Shown here: positions 17,260 through 24,209 of the stretch, piece after piece | How the letters are laid out: each line of letters opens with the position of its first letter | How positions within the stretch are numbered: position 1 is the stretch's first letter | Assembly: GCF_000599885.1 (NCBI RefSeq) | Contig: NZ_JFGT01000005.1 | Coordinates: 558,001 to 622,000 of the forward strand | Origin: Pantoea sp. IMH | Lineage (GTDB): Bacteria; Pseudomonadota; Gammaproteobacteria; Enterobacterales; Enterobacteriaceae | Reading direction: 5' to 3' | Length of the DNA: 64,000 nt | Position numbers and translations under genes: made by a program | The notes under the pieces: model-generated | Databases searched by the model: none | The model's input: the letters and a program-made list of their open reading frames with translations, nothing else | Told to the model about the DNA's origin: nothing

Positions 17260-18164
17260 AAATTTTACTGACCTTTCCCGGCCAGGGACCGCAGCGTCCC
17301 GGCATGCTGCAACAGCTGCCGGATGGCGAGGCGCTTCTGGCGCAGGCCAGCGACGTGCTGGGCGAGCAGGTGGGCGATCTCGACAGCGTGGAGGCCCTTA
17401 AGCATACCCGGGCGGTCCAGCTTTGCCTGCTGATCGCAGGCGTGGCGCATGCCCGCGATCTGCAGGCTAAAGGGCTTGAGCCTGATATGACCTGTGGACT
17501 CTCCATCGGCGCGTTTCCTGCCGCCGTGGTGGCTGGCGCGCTCAGTTTTGACGCGGCGTTGCGGCTGGTGGCGCTGCGCGGGGAGTTAATGGAACAGGCC
17601 TATCCAGAAGGGTATGGCCTGACGGCGATCGTCGGCCTGACCCAGCGCGAGCTGGAACCGCTGCTGGTGGAAGGAAGCTGGATCGCCAATCTTAACGCCG
17701 AGCGGCAGCTGGTGATTGCGGGCAGCGAGGCCGCCATGCAGGCCGTGGCGGAACGTGCGATGGCGGCCGGGGCGCAGAAGGTCCACCGGCTGGCGGTCAG
17801 CGTGCCTTCCCACTGTGCGCTGCTGGCCGAACCGGCCAGCAAACTGGCTGATGCCTTCAGCAACGTCACCCTTAACCGTCCACGCTATGCCTATCTGAGC
17901 GGCAGTAGCGGCAGGGTGCTCTGGCAGCCTGAGCAGATTGCTGACGATCTGGCATACAATATGTCGCGCACCGTACGCTGGCATGAAGCGATGATTGCGG
18001 CGAACGAGCGTGATGTGCAGCTGGCGATTGAGATGCCGCCTGGTGCGGTGCTTACCGGGCTGACCCGGCAGGCCTTCACCTCGGGCGAAACCCTGTCGCT
18101 GGAGCAGGGCGGCAGCGACCTTGCCCTGACTCTGGCTAAGCGACTCCGGGATCCACGCTCATAA
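17256..18164 (+). CDS. mdcH: Malonate decarboxylase epsilon subunit (malonyl-CoA:ACP malonyltransferase)
   Basis: 302 residues beginning with GTG inside the mdcG stop (GTGA), with GGGAGG at 17242-17247. FabD-like acyltransferase that loads malonyl from malonyl-CoA onto the MdcC ACP to start the cycle. Visible family motifs: LLTFPGQGPQRPGML at the start, GLSIGAFPAAVVAGALS with the catalytic serine in the GxSxG-type element, and the His in VSVPSHCALL. It is the last gene of the operon. Confidence 0.93.
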   Translation: MKILLTFPGQGPQRPGMLQQLPDGEALLAQASDVLGEQVGDLDSVEALKHTRAVQLCLLIAGVAHARDLQAKGLEPDMTCGLSIGAFPAAVVAGALSFDAALRLVALRGELMEQAYPEGYGLTAIVGLTQRELEPLLVEGSWIANLNAERQLVIAGSEAAMQAVAERAMAAGAQKVHRLAVSVPSHCALLAEPASKLADAFSNVTLNRPRYAYLSGSSGRVLWQPEQIADDLAYNMSRTVRWHEAMIAANERDVQLAIEMPPGAVLTGLTRQAFTSGETLSLEQGGSDLALTLAKRLRDPRS

Positions 18165-18179
18165 GTTACGCAAATTTAT

Positions 18180-18237
18180 CTAACGTCCGGCGGCCAGTGG
18201 CAGGTTTGTACCTGCGGTGACGACCAAAACACGTTAG
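18180..18237. terminator. Nested inverted repeats between mdcH and mdcR
   Basis: The outer arms CTAACGT (18180-18186) and ACGTTAG (18231-18237) enclose a second hairpin, GCAGGT (18200-18205) with ACCTGC (18210-18215). Position between two convergent genes suits a bidirectional transcription end, though no T-run is present. Confidence 0.45.
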
Positions 18238-18248
18238 CGGCGGGCTGC

Positions 18249-19187
18249 TTAAGCGACGCCGAAGCCGCTGTTAAGGCGATTCAGCGAGTACATCCGGCCC
18301 TCGGTGGCCAGCGCCAGCAAATTGGGATCGTGTTCCCGGTTACGTTCAAAAACAATCGCCAGCGTCTGACGCATCTGATACTGCTGATCCAGCTTCAGAA
18401 GCTTGACGGAATTCTCATAAACCCGCTTCATCCGGCCAGGGATCAGCGTCAGTCCGACGCCTGCCTGCACCAGGCTCAGCATGGAAAAAATATCATTCAC
18501 GCGCATAACGATTTCCGGCTCAAATCCCGCAATATGAAAAGCCTCTTTAAAGCCGTGATAGGTGGCGAACCCTTCCGCCAGGGAGACGAACTTATGGGTG
18601 CGGAAATCGCGCAAGTCCGCGACCTTTTTATTATCCAGCGGAATGGTGCCCGGCGCCGCCAGAAAAATATCATCCTCAAACAGCGGCAGCACCTCAAAGC
18701 GGCCGTAGTCAATGTCACTGTCGGAAATGGAAATCAGAATGGCATCCAGGAAACCTTCATCCAGCTTGCCTAAAAGCATCTGGTTTGAATCCATGGTGAG
18801 ATCCAGTTCAATATCCGGACGGCGGATTTTCATCCCCATAATCAGCTGGGGTACCGTCTCCAGCGTCAGCGAGTAGAGCGTGCCCAGCCTGACCCGTCCC
18901 TGACCGATCCCCGCTGTTTTACGCGTCTCTTCCATTCCTCTGGACATCACATCCATCGCTTCCTGGCTGTATTCGCACAGCGTATAGGCGGCGGGCAGCG
19001 GCACAAGACTGCGTCCCTGATGAATAAACAGCGGGCAGCGGACGTTCTCTTCAAGCGTATGCAGCGCGCGGTGAACGCTGACGCTGCTTAAGCCGAGCGC
19101 TTCCGCCGTCCGTGCGATGTTTCCCCGTTGCATAAAAGCCATAAAAATACCGAGCTTACGAAAGGTAATATCGAGATTATTTTTCAT
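18249..19187 (-). CDS. mdcR: LysR-type regulator of the malonate operon
   Basis: 312 residues. Residues 5-65 form the LysR winged helix (TFRKLGIFMAFMQRGNIARTAEALGLSSVSVHRALHTLEENV), and residues 92-300 form the periplasmic-binding-like sensor domain (GRVRLGTLYSLTLETVPQLI, LLPLFEDDIFLAAPG, LVQAGVGLTLIPGRM). MdcR of Klebsiella activates mdc genes with malonate and represses itself; here the gene is convergent with mdcH, so its own promoter is separate from the operon promoter. The assignment rests on linkage and sequence. Confidence 0.88.
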   Translation of the reverse strand: MKNNLDITFRKLGIFMAFMQRGNIARTAEALGLSSVSVHRALHTLEENVRCPLFIHQGRSLVPLPAAYTLCEYSQEAMDVMSRGMEETRKTAGIGQGRVRLGTLYSLTLETVPQLIMGMKIRRPDIELDLTMDSNQMLLGKLDEGFLDAILISISDSDIDYGRFEVLPLFEDDIFLAAPGTIPLDNKKVADLRDFRTHKFVSLAEGFATYHGFKEAFHIAGFEPEIVMRVNDIFSMLSLVQAGVGLTLIPGRMKRVYENSVKLLKLDQQYQMRQTLAIVFERNREHDPNLLALATEGRMYSLNRLNSGFGVA

Positions 19188-19486
19188 TATTTTATCCGTA
19201 CCGATTCTGGTCGCTCTGCCGCAGCAAAGCGGGTCCGGTTTGCCCCGTTAAGCCAGCGAAATGCATGTGGCCGGCGTCGGGATGCTCTGAGTGTACAGGC
19301 CCTGGTGGATACGGCGTCGCAATGAAATAAAACGAAACATAATCGTCAGACTTCATCTGTCCAGACTGATTAAGCGTAGCCGCATTTCGTCTGGTCGCGG
19401 AAACAGATGCTTTGCATGCTAAAGTGGCTGAAAGATCTTTTCCCGGCCTGCTGCCTGGTAGAGGTTTTCTCTGGAGAGTGGATGTT
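19188..19486. other. Intergenic region mdcR / GNAT gene
   Basis: About 300 bases holding two divergent promoters. No repeat, RNA gene or confident promoter pair was found. The ribosome site GGAGAG at 19473-19478 belongs to the acetyltransferase gene. Confidence 0.3.
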
Positions 19487-19996
19487 ATGACAAGGCAAAC
19501 CGATCGCATTTCACTTCAACGTTATCAGCCACGCTATCAGCAGGGCGTGGTTTCGCTTATTTTACCGATACAGAATCAGGAGTTTGGCATAGGGATCACT
19601 GCTGAGCAGCAGCCGGATCTCAGTGAGATTGAACACTTCTATCAGCGCGGCGGCGGAGATTTCTGGCTGGCGCTGGCGGACGAAAAAGTAGTGGGCTGTA
19701 TCGGGCTGAAAGATCTGGGCAACCAGCAGGCGGCGTTGCGTAAGATGTTTGTGGCAGAGGGCTACCGGGGAAGCGCAATGGGCGTAGCGGGCGCGCTGTT
19801 AAACAAATTGCTCGATCACGCCCGCCAGCAGAAGATCCGGGAGATCTATCTGGGTACCACGGCGAAATTTCATGCAGCCCACCGTTTCTATGAGAAAAAT
19901 GGCTTTGAAGCGGTCACCATCCCGATGCTGCCCGCCACCTTTCCGCTGATGCAGGTGGACACAAAGTTTTATCGCCTCAGGCTGCCCCGCGAATAA
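19487..19996 (+). CDS. GNAT-family N-acetyltransferase
   Basis: 169 residues from ATG 19487 (GGAGAG eight bases upstream; earlier in-frame ATGs lack one). The single acetyltransferase domain shows motif C/D DFWLALADEKVVGCIGLKDLG, motif A LRKMFVAEGYRGSAMGVAGALLNKLLDHARQ with the acetyl-CoA-binding R-G-x-x-x-G-x-A pattern, and motif B EIYLGTTAKFHAAHRFYEKNGFEAV. The substrate cannot be read from sequence; small-molecule or amino-acid N-acetylation is usual for this size. It is a single-gene unit followed by two hairpins. Confidence 0.85.
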   Translation: MTRQTDRISLQRYQPRYQQGVVSLILPIQNQEFGIGITAEQQPDLSEIEHFYQRGGGDFWLALADEKVVGCIGLKDLGNQQAALRKMFVAEGYRGSAMGVAGALLNKLLDHARQQKIREIYLGTTAKFHAAHRFYEKNGFEAVTIPMLPATFPLMQVDTKFYRLRLPRE

Positions 19997-20040
19997 CGAT
20001 CCGGATAGCGACTGGCTTTAATAAGTGCCGTCCGACAAGA

Positions 20041-20132
20041 TGAATCAGACGGGCTTTGCCTGGCTGATTCAGAGGGGATAAGCACATCTTTTCCGGCCTG
20101 ATAGCAGCAGGGCCAGTCTGGCGACCGGCCCT
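20041..20132. terminator. Two hairpins between GNAT gene and ferritin gene
   Basis: TGAATCAG (20041-20048) pairs with CTGATTCA (20064-20071), and AGGGCC (20109-20114) with GGCCCT (20127-20132). They lie between two convergent genes and probably end transcription from both sides; neither has a strong T-run. Confidence 0.45.
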
Positions 20133-20162
20133 GATAATGAGCACAGCGGAGCGGTTTTCCCG

Positions 20163-20672
20163 TTACGGCTGCGACGCCTCTGGGGCACTCATTTTCATCA
20201 AATCTTTATCAACAAAGAACAGTCCTTTACCGCTGTTGCCAACCAGCGCCAGCTTATCCAGCACCGATTTAAACAGCGTCTCTTCTTCATGCTGCTCGGC
20301 CACGTACCACTGCAGGAAGTTGAAGGTGGAATAGTCCTGGCTGGTCATCGCCGCATGGGCCAGTTCGTTGATTTTCGCGGTAATCAGCTGCTCATGCTCG
20401 TAGGCCTGCTCCAGCACTTCGTTCAGTGAATTCCAGGTGACCGGCGGCGCGGCAATCGTGCCCAGCACCGGCATGGCACCGGTATCGCTCAGGTAATTGA
20501 ACAGGCGCTGCATATGCTGCATCTCTTCTGCCGAATGCTTGCGCAGGAACGCAGAGGCACCTTCAAAGCCTTTATCAGCACACCAGGCACTCATCTGGAG
20601 ATAAAGATTGGCGGAAAAGAATTCGAGGTTTAACTGATCGTTCAGTCTGGCGGTCATATCGGTCGTCAGCAT
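20163..20672 (-). CDS. ftnA: Non-haem ferritin FtnA
   Basis: 169 residues, a four-helix-bundle iron-storage protein that forms 24-mer shells. The di-iron ferroxidase ligands are visible: Glu17 in [14 protein letters not shown], Glu and His in [10 protein letters not shown] (about residues 49-53), Glu94 in YEHEQLIT, and Gln/Glu in [12 protein letters not shown] (about 126-130). Haem-binding features of bacterioferritin are absent. A perfect 7-1-7 Fur box lies 130 bases upstream (20802-20816). In E. coli, Fur activates ftnA from upstream sites by displacing H-NS, so a similar arrangement is plausible here. Confidence 0.92.
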   Translation of the reverse strand: MLTTDMTARLNDQLNLEFFSANLYLQMSAWCADKGFEGASAFLRKHSAEEMQHMQRLFNYLSDTGAMPVLGTIAAPPVTWNSLNEVLEQAYEHEQLITAKINELAHAAMTSQDYSTFNFLQWYVAEQHEEETLFKSVLDKLALVGNSGKGLFFVDKDLMKMSAPEASQP

Positions 20673-21295
20673 AGCACTTCCTTACAGAGGGCAAATTTAT
20701 CCGAAATAGTGGAGGCATTATGCACGGGTGTTGCACAAATAAAAACCGTTTGTTGCGTTTTTCCCTGCTTTTCTTTTAAATGTAACCCTATGAAAGTTAA
20801 CTGATAATTATTATCACGCTATCGCGACAGGTTCCATTTTATGAATGGTTCTGAGAACGATTGCTATTAGTAAAAGAAGCAAAAAAAAGCGTCCGGACCG
20901 CAAGCACAGTAACGGCAAAATGCGTTCCGGCCAGGTTTTTTCGCTTAAGAACTGCAGAGCTGTCTCAGGCATAAGCGAGATGACTGTTGCTAAAAGCATC
21001 TTCTGCCTGAAGAGGGACAGTGCTTCCGCCAGGATAAAAAGCAGAGGTCGCCAGACTGTCGGGAAAAAAGAACAGTGTTGTTTTAACAGGCTCAAGCGGT
21101 CAGTTAAAAAAAGAAGGAGGGCGTGCAGCGGTTATTTTATGCTGGCGTAAAAAACCAGACGCATAGGGTAGGGAATTTTAAATCTGAAATTGACAGTTTC
21201 TTTAAAAAAAATAAAATGACATGTAGCGAAACTGCATTATCCTGCAACAGGATGATTTGATTCGTTAATAAATTTAATTATTCTTTTTTTTATGA
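20673..21295. other. AT-rich intergenic stretch, ferritin to controller gene
   Basis: About 620 bases with no convincing gene. It holds a Fur box (20802-20816), a small hairpin ATCCTG-CAA-CAGGAT (21239-21253), and long A/T runs after 21170. Two overlapping frames of 93 and 101 codons exist on opposite strands at 20814-21150. The minus one is Leu-rich with a TTG start and no ribosome site, and the plus one is Lys/Arg-rich. Neither resembles a known family, and each is the mirror of the other, so I do not call them. Confidence 0.4.
20802..20816. promoter_or_regulatory. Fur box, perfect 7-1-7 match, upstream of ferritin
   Basis: TGATAAT-T-ATTATCA, the exact heptamer-1-heptamer consensus for Fur dimers. 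It stands 130 bases before the ferritin start, in the range of the upstream activating Fur sites known for E. coli ftnA. Confidence 0.75.
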
Positions 21296-21514
21296 TTAAA
21301 ACTCAATCAGATGTTTTAATTCTATCTCAAGACCTTTGGCTAAAATAACGATCACCTCAAGGGTTGGGTTGCGCAAACCTCTTTCAATTCCGCTGATATA
21401 GGTGCGATCAAGCCCGCATTTGAGCGCAAAAGCCTCCTGAGACAAGCCTGCCTGCAGCCTGAGTTGTTTGACTCTTTTTCCAAAAAGGATTTTTGGCGCT
21501 ATTATTTTTTCCAT
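21296..21514 (-). CDS. XRE-family controller (C) protein, orphan
   Basis: 72 residues that are almost entirely one helix-turn-helix: FGKRVKQLRLQAGLSQEAFALKCGLDRTYISGIERGLRNPTLEVIVILAKGLEIEL. The recognition-helix motif LDRTYISGIERG and the total length are those of the C proteins that time expression of restriction-modification operons (C.Esp1396I, C.PvuII type). Twenty-two bases upstream lies a pair of C-box half operators separated by CGTG (21537-21562), the arrangement used by such proteins for autoregulation. No methylase or endonuclease gene is adjacent or anywhere in the window, so it is an orphan. A generic small XRE regulator is the alternative, but the operator match argues against it. 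Confidence 0.82.
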   Translation of the reverse strand: MEKIIAPKILFGKRVKQLRLQAGLSQEAFALKCGLDRTYISGIERGLRNPTLEVIVILAKGLEIELKHLIEF

Positions 21515-21536
21515 ACGCGCAGCATTGCGCTTTGCG

Positions 21537-21562
21537 GCCTATAAGTCCACGGACTATTAGTC
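21537..21562 (-). promoter_or_regulatory. C-box operator pair of the controller gene
   Basis: On the minus strand GACTAATAGTC (21562-21552, a perfect GACT-N3-AGTC repeat), then the spacer CGTG, then GACTTATAGGC (21547-21537, one mismatch). Order, spacer and half-site sequence agree with published C-box operators, in which the better site binds the C dimer first and the weaker one confers repression at high dose. Confidence 0.75.
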
Positions 21563-21587
21563 ACATTTAACTTGCCTTACTTATAAT

Positions 21588-21604
21588 TGTGACTCATCGT
21601 CCAC
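21588..21604 (+). promoter_or_regulatory. Third C-box-like element, opposite orientation
   Basis: On the plus strand TGTGACTCATCGTCCAC resembles the TGTGACTAATAGTCCGT of the main box, with a few substitutions (GACT-N3-CGTC core). It is inverted relative to the operator pair, 26 bases further upstream. It may be a decayed or weak site. Confidence 0.35.
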
Positions 21605-21675
21605 AAAGAAGATCCTTTTAAGAATTAGTCTGTAAAAATAATGAGCGATGCCTCCTCAGGCAAATGAAATAATTA

Positions 21676-21712
21676 ACGCACGTTGAAAAGCGGTCTCTTT
21701 TTCAGCGTGCGT
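21676..21712 (-). terminator. Hairpin downstream of the MFS gene tail
   Basis: ACGCAC (21676-21681) pairs with GTGCGT (21707-21712), and inside them TGAAAA (21684-21689) pairs with TTTTCA (21699-21704). On the minus strand an AT-rich TTAATTATTT follows, suiting a terminator for the MFS transcription unit. Confidence 0.45.
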
Positions 21713-21871
21713 TCCGGATGAATTCTGGATAAAGACCTGCGCGAAGCATTCCATGAACATAAACTTAGCAGGCGGTTCCGGCATGCAAACAGCCCGGTGA
21801 AGTGAACGGTGTGCTTCTCTGGTCTCTGCGCATCTCACCACAAAGCTTCACTTACTTCCATCGGCATACCA

Positions 21872-21930
21872 CAGTCTGCACAGGCTGCGGCTGAGTAGGC
21901 GGAGAGTAAAGCTGCCCGCATCCGTCAGCC
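21872..21930 (-). repeat. Degraded duplicate of the MFS gene 3' end
   Basis: AGTCTGCAC...GGCTGCGGCTGAG...AAAGCTGCCCGCA here recurs at 21962-22030 as the last codons of the MFS transporter. The outer copy has lost about nine bases and carries scattered substitutions, so it is a remnant of a local tandem duplication, no longer coding. Confidence 0.6.
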
Positions 21931-21952
21931 TCACCCTTCTCAGCCGGTCTGT

Positions 21953-23179
21953 TTACGCCGTAGTCTGCACTGTTTGCGCCGGGCTGCGGCTGAGCAAGCG
22001 GACAATAAAGCTGCCCGCACCGGCCAGCGTCAGCAGCGTCACCACGCCCTGCCAGCCCGCCCACTCCAGCATCAGACTGCCCAGCGCCGAGCCTGCCGCC
22101 ATGCCGATAAAGACGCCGGTAAACATCAGGGCGTTGAGGCGGCTTCGCGCAGCTGGCTCAAGACTGAAGATAATGGCCTGATGCGACACGAGCGTGGACT
22201 GCACGCCAAAGTCGAAGCCAATCGCGGAGACCACAATCAGCGCCATCTGGGCCGCAGGAGAGAGCAGCGGCAGCAGAAACATCGCCGCGAAGGAGAGCGT
22301 CGCCAGCGCGGTACCGATAAAGGTCACAATTGCCGGACCGTGACGGTCAGCCAGCGATCCCGCCAGCGGCGCGGCGAGTGCGCCGGCGGCACCAGCAAGG
22401 CCGAATGCGCCGGCAACAGCGCTGCCCGTCTGATAAACATCATGCAGCATCACCGCAAGCGTTGACCAGAACGCGCTGAAGCCCACCGAAAGCAGCGCCT
22501 GAGCCAGCGTGGCCCTGCGCAGCGGCTGGTGCGCTTTCCACAGGTGATACATTGATCCGAGCAGCGCCGGATAACGCATTTGGGTGCTGGCGGGCATTGA
22601 TGGCAGGCTGCGCCATAGCACCAGCGTTATCGCCATCACCATGGTTGCCGCGACGCCGAACATCACCCGCCAGCCGAAATATTCCGCGACGAATCCACTC
22701 AGTACCCTTGAAAGTAAAATGCCCAGCAGCAGGCCAGTCATCACCGTGCCGACGGTTTTTCCCCGCTGCGCGGCAGGGGAGAGGGCGGCGGAAGCGGGAA
22801 CGATATCCTGCGCCATGGTGGCGGTAATGCCAATGGCGAGGCTGGCAACTAATAGCATCACGATGCCGCCGCTGAAGGCGCTGAGCAGCAGCGCAAGCGT
22901 CAGCAGCACGCCTTTAATGGCAATAATGCCGCGGCGATCGTGACGATCGCCCAGCGGTGCAAGCAGCAGAATACCGAGCGCATAGCCAATCTGCGTCAGG
23001 GTAGGGATCAACCCAACCAGACCGATCCTGGCGTGCAGATCGGTAAGCAGGATCCCCAGCATCGGCTGGCTGTAGTAGATGGAGGCGACGCTGAAGCCTG
23101 CGCCGGTTGCCAGCATCAGAACATGGCGGGGAGCAACACGCGTCTCTGCAGAGGCCGTGGTGTGAAGAGTGGTCATCAT
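21953..23179 (-). CDS. MFS transporter, drug/sugar-efflux type
   Basis: 408 residues from ATG 23179 (AGGAC five bases upstream). Twelve hydrophobic helices are visible. The loop-2 signature GDRHDRRGIIAIKG matches the MFS G-x(3)-D-R-x-G-R-[RK] motif, and the second-half copy is GSLADRHGP. A proton-driven exporter is most likely; family resemblance is to the YnfM/NepI-like exporters. It is divergent from a LysR gene 92 bases away, an arrangement in which the regulator usually controls the exporter. Its last ~70 bases are duplicated just downstream (21872-21930). Confidence 0.85.
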   Translation of the reverse strand: MMTTLHTTASAETRVAPRHVLMLATGAGFSVASIYYSQPMLGILLTDLHARIGLVGLIPTLTQIGYALGILLLAPLGDRHDRRGIIAIKGVLLTLALLLSAFSGGIVMLLVASLAIGITATMAQDIVPASAALSPAAQRGKTVGTVMTGLLLGILLSRVLSGFVAEYFGWRVMFGVAATMVMAITLVLWRSLPSMPASTQMRYPALLGSMYHLWKAHQPLRRATLAQALLSVGFSAFWSTLAVMLHDVYQTGSAVAGAFGLAGAAGALAAPLAGSLADRHGPAIVTFIGTALATLSFAAMFLLPLLSPAAQMALIVVSAIGFDFGVQSTLVSHQAIIFSLEPAARSRLNALMFTGVFIGMAAGSALGSLMLEWAGWQGVVTLLTLAGAGSFIVRLLSRSPAQTVQTTA

Positions 23180-23271
23180 AAGTGTCCTGAGTGAGATAAG
23201 AATCACAGTTTTACTGCTTTATGCCGCCGACGGTAGCCCTTTGCCATGCAGAACTGTTATACGTATGGCGT

Positions 23272-24207
23272 ATGAAAAAAGAGAATCTGTCAGGCATCGA
23301 TCGTATAGAGCTGATGCAAACCTTTATCCGTATTGTGGAAGCGGGCAGCCTTTCCGCAGCGGCCGCGCGCCTCGCCACTTCACAGCCGACCATCAGCCGC
23401 CGTTTACAGGCGCTGGAGCGAATGCTGGGGCTGAAGCTGGTGCAGCGCACCACCCATGAGATGAAGCTGACTGACGACGGTGAACGCTGCTATGTTCACG
23501 CCAAAGCGCTGACGGAAAGCTGGCAGATCATTGAGGAAGATTTGCAGGGTGCTGCCGAAGAGCCAAAAGGACTGCTACGCGTGCTGGCACCCCATGCCTT
23601 TGGTCAGGATCAGATGATCCTGCCATTGCAGAATTACCTGAGAAGCTATCCGAAGATGACCGTCGAATGGATGCTGAGCGACCGGCAGCCCGATTTCCTG
23701 GCGGAGGGAATTGACTGTGCTGTTCACGTTGGCGCGGTCACCGATCCCTCGGTAGTGGCGTTGCATGTGGCGGAGGTGCCGCGCATTGTGGTGGCATCAC
23801 CTGAGCTTTTTCAGGGAGAGAGCGTACCGACGCAGCCGGCTGCGCTACCGGCCCTTCCCTGGGTGGCGCTGAGTACGTTTTATCGCCGTGAAATCGTACT
23901 GCACCAGGATAAAGGGGAACCCTGGCGGGGAGATATTCAGCCCGCGCTGCTGACCGACAGCCTCTATGCCCTGCGCAACAGCGTGCTGGCAGGGATGGGC
24001 GTCGGGATCGCCTCATCCTGGCTGGTGCAGCCGGATATTGACGAAGGAAGGCTGCTGCATCTCTGCCCGGACTGGCACGCCGCGCCGCTGCCCATCTTTC
24101 TGGTCTATCCCTGGGCGCGCTTCTATCCTGCCAAGCTGCGCAAGTTTATTGCGCTGATGCGCGAAGTGCTGCCGGTGGTAGGCGGCACGCAACTACCCGG
24201 CAAATAA
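23272..24207 (+). CDS. LysR-family regulator divergent to the MFS exporter
   Basis: 311 residues; ATG 23272 chosen because the recognisable LysR helix-turn-helix (RIELMQTFIRIVEAGSLSAAAARLATSQPTISRRLQALERMLGLKLVQRTT) starts shortly after it. The effector domain follows from about residue 95 (GLLRVLAPHAFGQDQMILPLQNYLRSYP). This AaeR/DmlR-like subgroup often controls a divergent efflux or catabolic gene, here the MFS exporter. The stop lies only 2 bases from the stop of the convergent pqqF, leaving no room for a separate terminator. Confidence 0.87.
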   Translation: MKKENLSGIDRIELMQTFIRIVEAGSLSAAAARLATSQPTISRRLQALERMLGLKLVQRTTHEMKLTDDGERCYVHAKALTESWQIIEEDLQGAAEEPKGLLRVLAPHAFGQDQMILPLQNYLRSYPKMTVEWMLSDRQPDFLAEGIDCAVHVGAVTDPSVVALHVAEVPRIVVASPELFQGESVPTQPAALPALPWVALSTFYRREIVLHQDKGEPWRGDIQPALLTDSLYALRNSVLAGMGVGIASSWLVQPDIDEGRLLHLCPDWHAAPLPIFLVYPWARFYPAKLRKFIALMREVLPVVGGTQLPGK

Positions 24208-24209
24208 AC

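Larger units (their letters stand above)
21515..21952. other. Non-coding stretch between controller gene and MFS gene
   Basis: About 440 bases. Contents from left to right: the C-box operators, a two-part hairpin at 21676-21712, and a degraded copy of the tail of the MFS gene at 21872-21930. A 61-codon minus-strand frame (21656-21841) spans the hairpin, resembles nothing, and is not called. Confidence 0.4.

Noticed and set aside
20814-21095. 93-codon Leu-rich minus-strand frame downstream of the controller gene
   Set aside because: TTG start, no ribosome site, overlapped by an equally long plus-strand frame, no family resemblance. Considered as a small toxin or membrane protein but unsupported.
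21656-21841. 61-codon minus-strand frame near the C-boxes
   Set aside because: Contains a two-part hairpin, has no known motif, and lacks a clear ribosome site.
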